Assembly: GCF_013373865.1 (NCBI RefSeq)
Contig: NC_050475.1
Location: 985,501 to 1,049,500, forward strand
Source of the DNA: Monomorium pharaonis
Taxonomy: Eukaryota > Arthropoda > Insecta > Hymenoptera > Formicidae
Reading direction: 5' to 3'
Length of the DNA stretch: 64,000 bases
A program made the position numbers and the translations under genes. The notes under the pieces are model-generated. The model had not been told where the DNA came from and ran no database searches. It worked only from the letters and a program-made list of their open reading frames with translations. Positions 30,101-40,736 of this stretch are shown here, one piece after another. Numbering within the stretch: the stretch's first letter is position 1; every line of letters starts with the position of its first letter.

Positions 30101-32211
30101 CATAGATACATTATGAAAGAACATAGTCTTATCATCTTTCAATATCGATTCAACGATTTTTAGATTTTCTTTATCAATATTTAAAGGTAATATATTTACT
30201 GAATTTATTATTTCCATTGGTGCACCATTAGAATCAATTCTATCATCTTTATCATTTTCACATGGATTTTTTACAGATTGTGTAGTATGAAGCATTCTTT
30301 CTTGAGAAGTGGGAACAATTTCAGTAAACTCCGTAGATTTACATAATGTTCTAGTTCCTTCATTAAAGTAGGTCGATGTGTTTACATCCTTTCTACCACG
30401 TGCATTCTCTTTAGATAATGATTCAGAGGTAGTAGTAATATCTTGCTTGTTTCTTGTCGATATTGTGTTAGTCATTTCCATGGATACATTATGAAAAATT
30501 GTAGTTCTTTCATTTTTAGATATTGGTCCATTCATCCTAAGATTCTTCTTAGTGTGAACATTTGAAGGCAATATAGTACTTATGGATTTTGTCATTTCCA
30601 TCAATACATCATTAAAAATTTCAGTTTTATCAGTTTGATCTTTTCTCAAGTAATTTTCTTTAATTATATCTTCTTTACAGACATTTTTTTTATATATTTT
30701 AGGCGATGTAATGGTCATTTTCCTTGATATATCAGAAGTTGTATTACTCATATGACATACGTTAGTATCTGTGACATCTATAAATGGCTGTATTACAGAT
30801 GTTAATATCATTGAGTCATTGGCATAATTTACACCTAGTGTACATTTAGAAATATTTTTAGAAATAAAATTGGATTGTAAATTCGTGTTAGGATTATTTG
30901 CAGCATTCCAATTTATATCTTTACAGTTTTGCAATATCATTGGAATATGTTCAGAATTTCCAAAATCACAAGTATCAGACTTTACAAACATTGGCACAGT
31001 CTCGGTAATTTCCATTGACATATTATTGCAATTAGTAGTATAATTTGTATCAAAATTATTTATATTATTATGTTTCTGTTTCTTTTCTTGTTTCACATGT
31101 AAACAAGAAGATAATGAAAATGCAGGTATTGGTGCTGTTAAATCCATAGACAAATCCTGGACACATGTATTATCTGATTCAGTGTTAATATTTTTAAAAT
31201 ATGAATCAAAATTTTTATTAGCAATATTATCGGCACATTTTTCTTCATTGGAATCTCTATATATAGTAATATTGCTCGATTTTATATTTTTAGATGTATT
31301 TATTACAGTTTGTCTAGATTGAAATTCTTTATCAGGTAATTCCATACATTCTTCATCTAAGTCACTGTATACAATAGTAACGCTCAATGCTGCATCCTTA
31401 GACAGGCGAGGTTTACTTGGCAATGCAGCATATCCAAGTTGAGATGTGTTAGATAATTCAGTAGATTTTACTGGATTAGTAAAATTTAAATTATTGCTTA
31501 CATCATTATCTTTTTCATTAGTTTTTGCGACACATTCTTGCAAGAGCTGATTATTTGCTAAATAGACATTGTCTGAATGACATAAATTACCTTTGGAATA
31601 AATATGTATACAATCATTATTAGAGGTGTATAACAATGTGTTCTTTTTCAACTTAGTTTCAGTACTCTGATCAAGCACAAAGGATCCTTTCAAACTAGAA
31701 TCATGCTCTTCATACGTATTATCCCATACAGTCCCTTGTTCAGTAGAATGACAAAACTCTCTACATAAAAAAGGAATTATCAACAAAAAGATAACTAAGC
31801 ACTGTGAAAATAATTAAATACTTACTTAACATGCTTTTTCTCTGCAAAACTAACACGTCTCTTGACTTTTGATACAGCTGGACTGTTTTCATTGGATGAA
31901 GAATCAAAATTTACATTTTGTAATGGCTGCCGTGGTTTACGTGGTTTAAGTATCTGTTAAAGTATCATTAATTTTTAATAGAGATACATTAATATTATTA
32001 AAATGGATTTCTGACCTGAAAAATGAGTTAGACAAGTTGTATCATTTATGTAAACTTACCGATGAACGTCTAGATTCGCTTCTCTTAGATTTATATGGAA
32101 TCCTGTAACAATAAAAACATTATTCGTTTACTTGCTAAACTCTTTGATAAAATCTTAATTTCATATTTTAACTCAATGTGCAAAATAAAAGAATAGTTTT
32201 AATACTAACAT
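27102..32211 (-). CDS. KNL1: Kinetochore scaffold KNL1/Spc105 with PP1-docking and MELT motifs
   Basis: Exons in coding order: 32210-32211 (AT of the ATG), 32060-32102, 31826-31953, 28143-31760, 27892-28055, 27622-27826, 27345-27473, 27102-27231. All phases agree and give 1472 residues. N-terminal PP1-docking motifs are SILK (residues 15-18, across the exon 2/3 junction) and RVSF (48-51), then a TVWDNTYEE element. A long disordered exon carries at least nine M-[DE]-[LIM]-T motifs (MDLT, MEIT, MEMT, MELT) plus degenerate ones. The C terminus has coiled-coil segments and an RWD-like region (DDCIWHIYYKNINRKMIVFGF). Family role: outer-kinetochore scaffold in which phosphorylated MELT motifs recruit Bub3-Bub1 and PP1 silences the checkpoint. 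The split start codon is inferred: an in-frame TAA lies upstream and this is the first in-frame ATG. Confidence 0.93.
29680..30620 (-). repeat. Recent tandem duplication of a MELT-bearing unit inside KNL1 (period 381 bp)
   Basis: The block TACAGATTGT...GCATTCTTTCTTGAGAAG at 29891 recurs with few differences at 30272, an offset of exactly 381 bp (127 codons). Each unit carries a SMEMT block, a FNEGTRTLCKS..TEI(I/V)P block and an ENDKDDR..SN block followed by a further M-E motif. A partial third copy lies on the 29600-29760 side. Confidence 0.88.
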
Positions 32212-32290
32212 CTCGTACAGCCTGAGAAGCGAAACGGTTAAATTTAAATTGAAAACTTAATCATTTGTTTCGTGCAGCGCCAGAGTGCCA

Positions 32291-32467
32291 GAGAGGAACC
32301 TGAGAGTGGTCATCCCGTCGTTTTTTTAGGTGTTTTCATCCATCAGCGCCTCTATGTGCACAAAATGTGTACATTCAATTATGTAGTCAAATATCCACGA
32401 ATCCCGTAGATAATATGCATGACTTTTTGGGTCTCTTCTACGCTATTCCACGATTATTTGGTTCTGT
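32291..32467 (+). repeat. Dispersed repeat, best-preserved copy
   Basis: Starts AGAGAGGAACCTGAGAG and ends CCACGATTATTTGGTTCTG. Related to 8853-9046 and 15081-15205. It begins only 80 bp upstream of the KNL1 start codon. Confidence 0.8.
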
Positions 32468-32723
32468 TTCATGCAAAAACAAAATTTTTTAATTGATTAC
32501 TTTTAATCTTATTATGAGGATATATTAGCAGGATTACCTGCATAAATATATATGTTTATGAAACTAATTCAGCCTTTATTTGCGTTAATTTTCTTAATAC
32601 ATATTTGGTAATTTGCAAGAAGTTGATAAAACAGCGACGAATGACTCATTCTGTCTCTCTCTTTCCTCATCTTTTACCATTGGGATCTTGCTTAATGTTT
32701 CCATTTTCTGCCAGTTTAACATT

Positions 32724-33132
32724 GGCTTAGTTTACATCGTCAAAACCTTAGTACGCGTGTTAAGTTTGGTGCGCACCAAAGCCTTAGTACGGGCGCGTTT
32801 ACATCGAATGTACTAAGCATGTACTGTGAAAAATATAATACAAATTTAATTCATGTTGATATCTCCTACTAAGACATTTTCACACCGGTTTTTAGATTTT
32901 AGCACTGAGGTTATGCTCAATTGCTAAATTCTCTCTGAAATGCGTTTTATGCGTTTACATCGACATTTGTATCACTTAATACGCGTATCAGTTTAGTACG
33001 ATACTCCTACTTGATACGCTCGTACCAAATTGATCCGGCAGCGTTTACATCGTGCGTACTAAATATTTAGTACAAATTTGATACGAATATGGTACCTGAT
33101 ACGCGTATCAAATGCACGATGTAAACTAAGCC
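32724..33132. mobile_element. Large fold-back element, 409 bp, ATT target duplication
   Basis: Ends GGCTTAGTTTACATCG and CGATGTAAACTAAGCC are perfect inverted repeats flanked by ATT on both sides. The interior is built from repeated GTACTAA/TTAGTAC and GATACGCGTATCA palindromic blocks, so it can fold extensively. It is non-coding. Confidence 0.85.
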
Positions 33133-33229
33133 ATTGAGAGCGCGTTTCATCTCCATTAAGACCCTCACACATGAATTGACATAACCGTAACAGTAAGAGC
33201 CACCGCACAAGCTTTTTCGTAACACGTTA

Positions 33230-33367
33230 GCCCTCGTCTACAATAAAGATTTAAGCTTTAAGCCGCAAGAAATTAACCAATCACAATCGAGTATTCTTAT
33301 AAAAATCTACTGTGATTGGCCAGTTTCTTACGGCTTAAAGCTTAAATCCTTCATTGTAGACTAGGGC
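33230..33367. mobile_element. Nested fold-back, 138 bp
   Basis: Starts GCCCTCGTCTACAAT and ends ATTGTAGACTAGGGC. Inner arms (TTTAAGCTTTAAGCCG / CGGCTTAAAGCTTAAAT) also pair. Flanks are TTA and TTG, i.e. a possible decayed TTA duplication. Confidence 0.8.
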
Positions 33368-33370
33368 TTG

Positions 33371-33545
33371 CGTTACGTTAAGTGCTCCATAAACCTAAGT
33401 TTGTACTTAAAATTAAACTTACATTAATGCACAAAGAAACTTTTAACGTAAGTTCTTAAGTTCTTACGTTAATAATTTCTTTGTGCGTTGATTTAAGTTA
33501 AATTTTAAGTACAACTTAGGTTCGTATGGAGTACTTAACGTAACG
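33371..33545. mobile_element. Nested fold-back, 175 bp
   Basis: Arms run from CGTTACGTTAAGTGCTCCAT to GGAGTACTTAACGTAACG and pair almost throughout (CCTAAGTTTGTACTTAAAATT against AATTTTAAGTACAACTTAGG). Confidence 0.8.
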
Positions 33546-33872
33546 TAACGCGTTATGGAAGAGTTTGTGCGGTGGCCCTAAGGTTTCGACCAATCACGTA
33601 CTTGAATTAGCCGGTTACGGCAGGTTACGGTTATGGTCGCCCAATCCGACGCGTCAAAACCTTACGTTATGGTTATGTCAATTCATGGGTGCGTTCCGTT
33701 TCACGTATGAAGCGCATAGAAAACTTGAAGATCGTTCCGTTTCACTCCATGCGCAATTCATGCGCGCATAGGAATAGTCTCCCGCGCCCCACCACACAGC
33801 ACATGAGAACGCATGAACTGCCTCAGCTCTTGAGGTGAGGAAGGCTAATGTGTGTTCCATAAGGAAACCTAA

Positions 33873-34013
33873 GCCGGTATAGTCAAATCTTATTTCAAGA
33901 TCGTCTCAAGCAATGTCTTAAGACGCTAATACGGCTTTGTGATTGGTTGATGGCATCTTAAGACAGTACTTAAGGTAATCTTAAATATAAGACCCGACTA
34001 TGAATACCGGCCC
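33873..34013. mobile_element. Fold-back element, TAA flanks, 141 bp
   Basis: Starts GCCGGTATAGTC and ends GACTATGAATACCGGCCC, flanked by TAA at both ends. Internal arms (AAGATCGTCTCAAG..GTCTTAAGAC and its inverse) pair imperfectly. A relative is at 43070-43226. Confidence 0.75.
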
Positions 34014-34062
34014 TAATATTTTTTAAAACGCTCATGGAAACTTGGCATGACTTTTGCATGAA

Positions 34063-34210
34063 GATGCCTTTTCACGCTGACGCTTGACGCTTATTTCAGC
34101 GTCAAGAAACATCACGTGACTAAAAATGACGAATGGGCATCTTTATTTTTAGTCACGTAATGTCTTTTGACGCTGAAAATGAGTGTCAAGCGTCAGCGTG
34201 AAAAGGCACC
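34063..34210. mobile_element. Fold-back element, 148 bp
   Basis: Left arm GATGCCTTTTCACGCTGACG and right arm CGTCAGCGTGAAAAGGCACC pair. Inner arms with GTCACGTGACTAAAAATGA against TTTTTAGTCACGTAATG also pair. It lies directly upstream of the presumed HERPUD2 promoter. Confidence 0.8.
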
Positions 34211-34590
34211 TTAAGGCCTACATGGAGCGAGCGCGCGTAATCTCGGACCAATAAACGATCGCCAAATCGCAATTCCAACAATTTCATGTCGCGAGAGTGT
34301 ATGTAGTTGTATAGTTCAATCGGAGGAGCGATATCACAATCAGTTGATATTTGACGGTGATTGTGTATTGGACGACAGAATTTATTAGTTTCAAGATCAA
34401 CGTTGTGTGAGCAAGAATCTTCTTTGCGAATTAAAGATCGGAACTCTCATATCACGCAATTGACAAGGGGAACGCTCGACATCGCCTCCGACTTGGTCTC
34501 CGTCTTCATTGAACTACGGGACTGAGAATTGTTAATTGCTGTTGCGTACTACGCCAACAGCTGACCTCGGACTGGCTGTGAGACATCAGA

Positions 34591-36562
34591 ATGGCAGACG
34601 TCGCCGTTAATCTCATAATAAAGGCACCGAATCAGCAGATCAAGGATCAAGTGGTCAAATGTGATCTCGGCTGGACCATCGGCCGTTTGAAGGAATACTT
34701 GTCCGAGGTCTATCCCAGCAAGCCAGTAAGTTGCGTGAAAGTAATCGTTTCCGCCCGGTGAAAGCAGCGTACGTTTCTCTTTGCATTTTTGTGTGTGCGT
34801 GTATCTGTCGCGAGTGTACTTTTTTTTTGCACCTCTAAAATGACCGTGTTTAAACAACGATCGATTAATCAACGCTTAAACACTCATTACATACCAGAAT
34901 TCCACAAGATAATTCTCAGTTGATTGAATTCAGATTAAAAGAAAAAAAGACACTTATTTTATATTTAAACTCAATTTTTTTTCGAAATCAATAATCAGTA
35001 TTATAATACTATGCTCTAAGAGTTGTGCTGTTTGAAGGAAATAGTGAGTCGTTAGATTATTTATAAGCTTTTGTCATCAGAGTATTTGTAAGCTTTTCTG
35101 GGGATGTAAAAAGATAAGATATCTTTGTTAAAATGTTGAGTTTTTATCAAAATGTTACTCATCTCTACTGATATAGTTTATTGTCAGTAAACTCATTAAT
35201 GTAGATATATCATTATCGATGACCACTTTCTATAAAAGCATTTTCTCAAATAATTTTAAATCTCTGTAGATCTTGTTATTATTTAAAAATTCTAATATTT
35301 TATTATTGATGCTATAGTAATTTGTTATTATTGTGTCATGCTGCAATAAAAAAAATTCAATATAAAATTGATTTAAATCATTGTTATTTATAGGAAAGTT
35401 CACATCAAAAATTGATCTATTCCGGTCAATTATTGAATGATTCTGCACAATTGAAAGATATCTTAAGACAGTGCGATGGTTCGGGGGATCAAGCATATAC
35501 TGTTCATTTAGTCTGTACTCCGCAAAAAATATACACAGCTAAAGCTACATTGGATCAAAATCAATTGACCGGAAGAAATGTGGATGCTGCATCTATACAG
35601 AGAAACGTTCATATCAGAAATAACAATGCTCAGAACCATGAGAATACTAATGTTACTATGTCTCAATATTTACCTAGACAATACCTTGATCCTCGAAATA
35701 GCCAACAGTTAGCCTGGATGCAACAGGCATATACACATTATTTTACACAGTATATGCAATTGTAAGTATAGCTATCTTAGAACTTTTTTATAAGTGAATG
35801 TGAAAGACACATACAAGTGTTATATTCTTTTGCAGAATGGCAGCGCAAGGTGTACAGTTGCAGGCCAGTATTCCATATCTGCAGCAAATGAATATTAATA
35901 CGAGCGATATGGCTCAACATACATACATGAGTAACAATAACAACAATGTCGGTGATGAACAACCTCAACAAGCGGCTCAAGACGCAGCCGATATTAATGT
36001 GGGAAATAACGGCGCGGCCGAAGATGCTGCGTTTAACCGCGATTGGTTAGATTTCTTCTACATGTTGTCTAGGATCGTCGTTTTATTTGGTATAGTGTAT
36101 TTCTATTCGTCCCCTCTCAGGTTCCTCATTGTCACATTTTTGGGATTTGCGATATATCTGTGAGTCTGTTCTCTAGTATTCTGTAATACATATCTAACTG
36201 TTATTCTAATATCTGTTTCTTTGATGTTTTTTTCACCGAATTTGCCTGAAAATTGTTAAGTGTAAGACAAATGTATCCATTGTAGATATCAGGGTGGTTT
36301 CTTCAGGGTACAACCAATCTTATTGGCTGAAAATAACAACGGACGCGCTGACAACAATAATCAAGTCTTGCAGAACGAAGCAGTGGGTCCTCAGGTTGTG
36401 CAACAACAGCAAAACGCTCAAGTGCCAACCGTGCAACCGGAAGCAAGAACGAATGCCAATGAGGAGAACGAGGAACAACGGCCAGGCGCTCTTGCTTTCA
36501 CTTGGACCTTCTTTAGTTCGTTTTTTGCATCGCTTATTCCAGATCAGCCAAATGTCATTTAA
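34591..36562 (+). CDS. HERPUD2: Homocysteine-responsive ER-resident ubiquitin-like domain protein (HERPUD2)
   Basis: Exons 34591-34725, 35394-35761, 35836-36159, 36286-36562. The phases agree and give 367 residues. A ubiquitin-like domain fills residues 3-88 (VNLIIKAPNQQIKDQ, WTIGRLKEYLSEVYPSKP, QKLIYSGQLLNDSAQLKDIL). An Asn/Gln-rich linker follows, then WLDFFYMLSRIVVLFGIVYF and LRFLIVTFLGFAIYL, a hydrophobic hairpin near residues 236-276 that would anchor the protein in the ER membrane. The tail ends FTWTFFSSFFASLIPDQ. Family role: links the ER-associated degradation machinery to ubiquilins and is commonly induced by ER stress. The first ATG in a GC-rich leader (GAATGGCAG) is taken as the start. 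A 1-kb AT-rich 3' UTR follows. Confidence 0.93.
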
Positions 36563-37307
36563 TTTTGCCTAGATATTCCGTCATAAAATTGACTTTTTCT
36601 TCTATATTCATAGAGACTAGAAAATATGACTTTGTCACGGTATATATCAGATTTTAAAAATATTTATTAGTTTGTAGAGTCTGAAGTACTTAAATAAAAT
36701 ATGATGTTTGAGGACTCCACGAAATTGTCAAACAAGAGAATGTGTAATAGGTATATTGGGAGTCAACGCTAATTAATTTATTTAAAAAACCTTTATTCAT
36801 GCGTTGTTAAACGTTCCAAAATGAATTAATGAATGAACTATGAAACTTGTGATTGATTCATGTATTCCTATGAATGTAATGAAAGTATGATCAGTTTTAC
36901 AATACCTAAGGATTTTGCATCTAATTCGAATATATATACATATAAATGTTCACATATATATTGATAATCAACATACGCTTAAGATTGACAATTATCGTGG
37001 AAAACTAATTTCACGTGTAAAGATTATATATGTGTATCGGTTTAACTTGTTGAGAGAAACTCACAATTCATGAAATAAACTAATCACGTTAGATCTTATA
37101 GATATATTAATGCTAATTTTTTTCTGGAGAAAGATTGTTAGAGTTACTATCCCAAAGCTATTAGATATAAATGTATAACATTTTTTTATGTTTATAGAGT
37201 ATAAAAATATAAAGGTACAACGAGAGAGAGATAAATAATCATGTATATATCTATAAAAAATATAGGTTTTGTGTAGAACTTGAATTGTATAAAGTTATAT
37301 AAAATGA

Positions 37308-37312
<5 letters not shown>

Positions 37313-37368
<56 letters not shown>

Positions 37369-37369
37369 G
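37313..37369. repeat. (AAT)n microsatellite
   Basis: About 19 AAT/ATA trinucleotide units in the HERPUD2 3' region. Confidence 0.95.
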
Positions 37370-37635
37370 ACACTTGATAATTTTCTTAAAGTCGCACATC
37401 ACTTTTATATATATGCAGCAATAATATATTATTTGAGGATAATTTCTCTGTGATGTTTAATATGGTCGAATATATCCAGTGTGATATCCGTGTATAACAT
37501 TGTGGTGGACATTCATATATATAATATTGACATACAGATAAGAAGTGGAAATATGTGGAATTGCGAAATTTCTGTAAATTTTCTTAAATAGATCTATACC
37601 AAGAGCGTCGATGAAATAAAAATGTATGAGAAGCA

Positions 37636-37641
37636 AATAAA
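37636..37641 (+). terminator. Candidate poly(A) signal of HERPUD2
   Basis: AATAAA about 1.07 kb past the stop, followed by T-rich sequence (CCATTTTTTAAATTTG). Confidence 0.45.
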
Positions 37642-38163
37642 ACCATTTTTTAAATTTGTTTAGTCATGTTATTTCAGTTAAGATTTAATTTAATAAAATG
37701 TTAATAATGAGATATATATTATAAAATATTAAAATATAAAAAGAAAAAATTGTCTGGAATATTTTTACTGTGTTCAAAACTTGGAACTAAAATCAAATGC
37801 GATATGTTCCGTGAGATTTATGCTAATTATAAATTTGACACATTTATGTTGATGTTAACGAAACAATATATATTTTAATCAAAATGTATAATTTATTCTG
37901 CGAAAATATTTTTTCTTCTAATACAAGATGTATAATAATGATTATTGAATAAAATTGATAGTTTTGTTTTATCGGCACAGTGAATTTTTACAGTGAACGT
38001 AGTATATATTTATGAACATAGATGACGCTATTTGAGTATTATATAATGGCGGTTATTGCTTACGCGTGCAATGTAAATAGAGATAAAAATAGAGAATGTA
38101 TTTATATATTTATATAAATGTTTTTTAAAAGCGCAGCCTTATCTTTAATCAAACCATCATAAA

Positions 38164-39074
38164 ATGTCTCAAGACAAGATAGGTATATTTTTATAACCAA
38201 TTAATGAATCTATAATTTTAGTATCAGATAATACACGTGTAATACTTTAGTTGGGTTCGGAGAGCACGCTTTTGGCGCTATGAGCTCAATCTTTTTTCGA
38301 CATTCACTGAGCAACAAGGATAGAATGATACTTTTAGCGCTAATAGCGTCTCCCCGAACCCGGCCTTTGTAACATGTACTGCTTTGGTAATACAAATAAA
38401 TTTATTTGCAGTTGGCGTTGATATTCTCTTGGAATTTTTGGAAGTAGCATTCAATCACATATTATTTTTTCGCAAAATTTATCCTAAGGAAATTTTTGTT
38501 ATGAAAAAAATCTATGGAATCACGGTGTACATGTCAGAACATCCAGAATTGAATAAATATTTATCAAATGTTCTGAATGCAATCAAAGAGCTGATAAAAG
38601 AAGATGAAAACAATATTAGAGCCATTAATCTTACCTTTTATAACAAAACCAATTCGCCGATAGAGAAATTTGTCTTTAATATGGTTAAATTACAGGCAGA
38701 GTTTGTAGAGTATGTGAAACATTAATTAATATAGTTAATCCATTTTAAATATTTATTAATTCATTTCTATCAGGAGAGATCCATATTATTTAAAAACAGA
38801 GGAAGTACTGAAGACAGCTTGCTTGAAGTTATCAATGTGTGACACATACTTAAAACCCATCCCAGATAATTCAACTTTTTCTATCGAAATTCAAACAAAT
38901 GAAACTGCACATATTGTTCTGAGCGAAAATCCAAAATGTGAAAATTTTCCATGGATTGTTAAAGATGATGCAGAAGAAATGACCGATAAAAGTTTATTAC
39001 CATTGAAAAATATTAAAACGGACTGTTTAAACTTGCAACTATATGTGATTGAAGATACAGCAATCAAGATTTAA
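38164..39074 (+). CDS. MAD2L2: MAD2L2/REV7, HORMA subunit of polymerase zeta and shieldin
   Basis: Exons 38164-38182, 38412-38709, 38774-39074. The phases agree and give 205 residues, close to the family length. The first exon is only 19 bp (MSQDKI plus one base). The HORMA domain fills the protein: VDILLEFLEVAFNHILFFRKIYPKEIF, then HPELNKYLSNVL, SPIEKFVFNM, KLSMCDTYLKPIP, NFPWIVKDD and LPLKNIKTDCLNLQLYV. These match REV7 rather than MAD2, including the LxLxLYV-type C-terminal safety-belt strand. Family role: closes around a Rev3 or Shld3 peptide in translesion synthesis and end-protection. Intron 1 carries a fold-back (38251-38365). It is tail to tail with RSG1, with only 85 bp between the stops. 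Confidence 0.93.
38251..38365. mobile_element. Fold-back element in MAD2L2 intron 1
   Basis: The left end TTGGGTTCGGAGAGCACGC and right end GCGTCTCCCCGAACCCGGCC are inverted. Inner GGCGCTATGAGCTC / GCGCTAATAGCG also pair partly. It is about 115 bp and fills half of a 229-bp intron. Confidence 0.7.
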
Positions 39075-39159
39075 GGTTTAATTGATAATTTATATGACTG
39101 ATACTTTCTTCTTTGTATATCTGTATTTTGTATAAAATAGAAAAATACATCTATAGTTT

Positions 39160-40090
39160 TTAAACTTGTCCCATCAATTTCGATATAAACTCTTTATCTC
39201 TATTCCACAAAATGTTACAGATAGCATTTAATTGATACGAGCAATCAAATGTCTCGGATCCAACTGACAATTTGCTAGTATCAATCTTAATCACCTTAAC
39301 TTTCCATTTGTCCTCGAATTCTTTAATCTGTGTTTCATTTATCATTGAATTCGACCAAGGTTTAAATCTACAAAGATTGATGAAGATTATTTAAATTCTT
39401 TCCATTTTGCAACAATCGTCAAATAATGATATTACTTTGTGCCAATCACTATGTTTGCTGGTTTTCCTTTTACACTGGCCATTGTATTCATCAAATATGG
39501 GATGTCATTAAAGCTCGATGTGTCGTCAAAGGAAAACGCACAACATATCGCATCAACTTTATTTTTGCATATCTGAAAAAGATTGTCTGCATCTCTTTAA
39601 TTGAATGCAATAATCAAAGGAAAACTCGTATGAATATTGGCCCATACATACTGGTAATATGTGACTGTATTTTTTTATACTGTTTTCAGAAGTGTCCCAA
39701 AATTGCAGTTTAAAAAGAATGACTTTATCCCAGATTTTTACAGGCCAGTAAACGTTTGTTTTTCTTATCCCATTGGTTTCTGTATAATTATTGGAATCGA
39801 GAATTCCTGCAAGTCTTGCTATCACTGAAGTCTTTCCCACACCAGATCTACCTACCATAAAAATTTTGTAAGTGACCTCTTCGATAGAGGAAGGCAACGA
39901 TGGCCTCTCCAGAATGCCTGAAATATATGTAAATAATAAGTTGGAAGGAAGATCAATGTGTACGTTTTTATATCGTATAATTAACACAGGCACCATAAAA
40001 TCTTCTCTTTTTAGAAGAGTTTACATAGAAATGATGAACCCAAGATTCTCCTTCTGCCGAAGATAACCAATTCATATTAATTGCATTCAT
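39160..40090 (-). CDS. CPLANE2: RSG1/CPLANE2, REM2- and Rab-like small GTPase of ciliogenesis
   Basis: Exons in coding order: 39994-40090, 39652-39917, 39436-39572, 39160-39367. The phases agree and give 235 residues. The N terminus NWLSSAEGESW..KKRRFYGILERP matches the RSG1 family. Then come P-loop GRSGVGKTS (residues 55-63), TNGIRKTNVYWP (switch I region), FKLQFWDTSENSIKKYSHIL (switch II), DAICCAFSFDDTSSFNDIP and IVIGTKFKPW (G4 position). Family role: partner of the CPLANE complex that recruits IFT-A proteins at the basal body. Oddities: switch II has DTSE in place of DxxG, and the G4 position reads TKFK without the Asp that gives guanine specificity. The last exon is weakly conserved in general. 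Confidence 0.9.
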
Positions 40091-40301
40091 GCTTCTTCAG
40101 ATTTCACTTCACTAAAGTGATTAAAGGATAAAAAACGATAGTGTGTATTCGAATAACAGAAAATGTGATCCCGCGTAATTAGGTAAGATCACTTTGCATT
40201 GTGGAGTTTTAAAAATTACGTCGATCGATCGATCATCTGACGAACAAATTTAATAATAAACATCACCGTTACTTAAGCCTGTGCCTTTGCGTTGTACTAC
40301 T

Positions 40302-40479
40302 GGGGCTCGATTCTTGAAGTCATTCGCAAGAGAAACGTATACGCAAATACTCGCTCTAACAGAAAGTTGTAAGTTTATTGGTTAATAGCCATACGATAGC
40401 CAATAAATTTCCAACTTTTCTGTAAGATCAGAATTTGCGAATACGTTTCTCTTGCGAATGAATTCAAGAATAGAGCCCC
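40302..40479. mobile_element. Fold-back element, 178 bp, copy 1
   Basis: Starts GGGGCTCGATTCTTGAAGTC and ends AATTCAAGAATAGAGCCCC. The arms carry CATTCGCAAGAGAAACGTAT and its inverse. Its twin at 41253-41430 has the same length. Confidence 0.85.
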
Positions 40480-40736
40480 TGCACTGGTGTAATAAGTTAG
40501 AATGAGAAAAATATTTGTCTTTAGGCCTGTTCTTTTTAGCTGCACTGCTACACTGGTGGAACAAATTAAAGTAAGATTAATATTTTTTTTCTCATTCTAA
40601 TAGCGTTTTCGATTTGCTGACTTTGTTCTTTTCCACTGCAAAAAAAGTGATAAACTATGCAAGAAATGAAGATAAAAGGAACAGACCATTGACCCGGAGT
40701 CGGGTCGAGTCAACAAATCGAAAACGCTATAACTTA

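Larger units (their letters stand above)
33197..33578. mobile_element. Fold-back with TAA duplication, host of two nested fold-backs
   Basis: The outer arms GAGCCACCGCACAA and TTGTGCGGTGGCCC are flanked by TAA on both sides (33194-33196, 33579-33581). Inside sit the elements at 33230-33367 and 33371-33545. Confidence 0.82.
32212..34590. other. Divergent KNL1/HERPUD2 intergenic region rich in fold-backs
   Basis: Contains a dispersed repeat copy (32291-32467) and fold-backs at 32724-33132, 33197-33578 (with two nested), 33873-34013 and 34063-34210. Fragments related to the 43560 element lie near 33687-33760. The last 350 bp, from about 34240, is GC-richer and is likely HERPUD2 promoter and 5' UTR. 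Confidence 0.7.
36563..38163 (+). other. HERPUD2 3' UTR and spacer
   Basis: AT-rich, with an (AAT)n tract at 37313-37369 and AATAAA at 37636-37641, the best candidate 3' end. No coding sequence was seen before MAD2L2. Confidence 0.6.

Noticed and set aside
34249..34275. CCAAT-N9-CCAAA upstream of HERPUD2, resembling an ER stress element
   Set aside because: The second half should be CCACG; the match is incomplete and common by chance.
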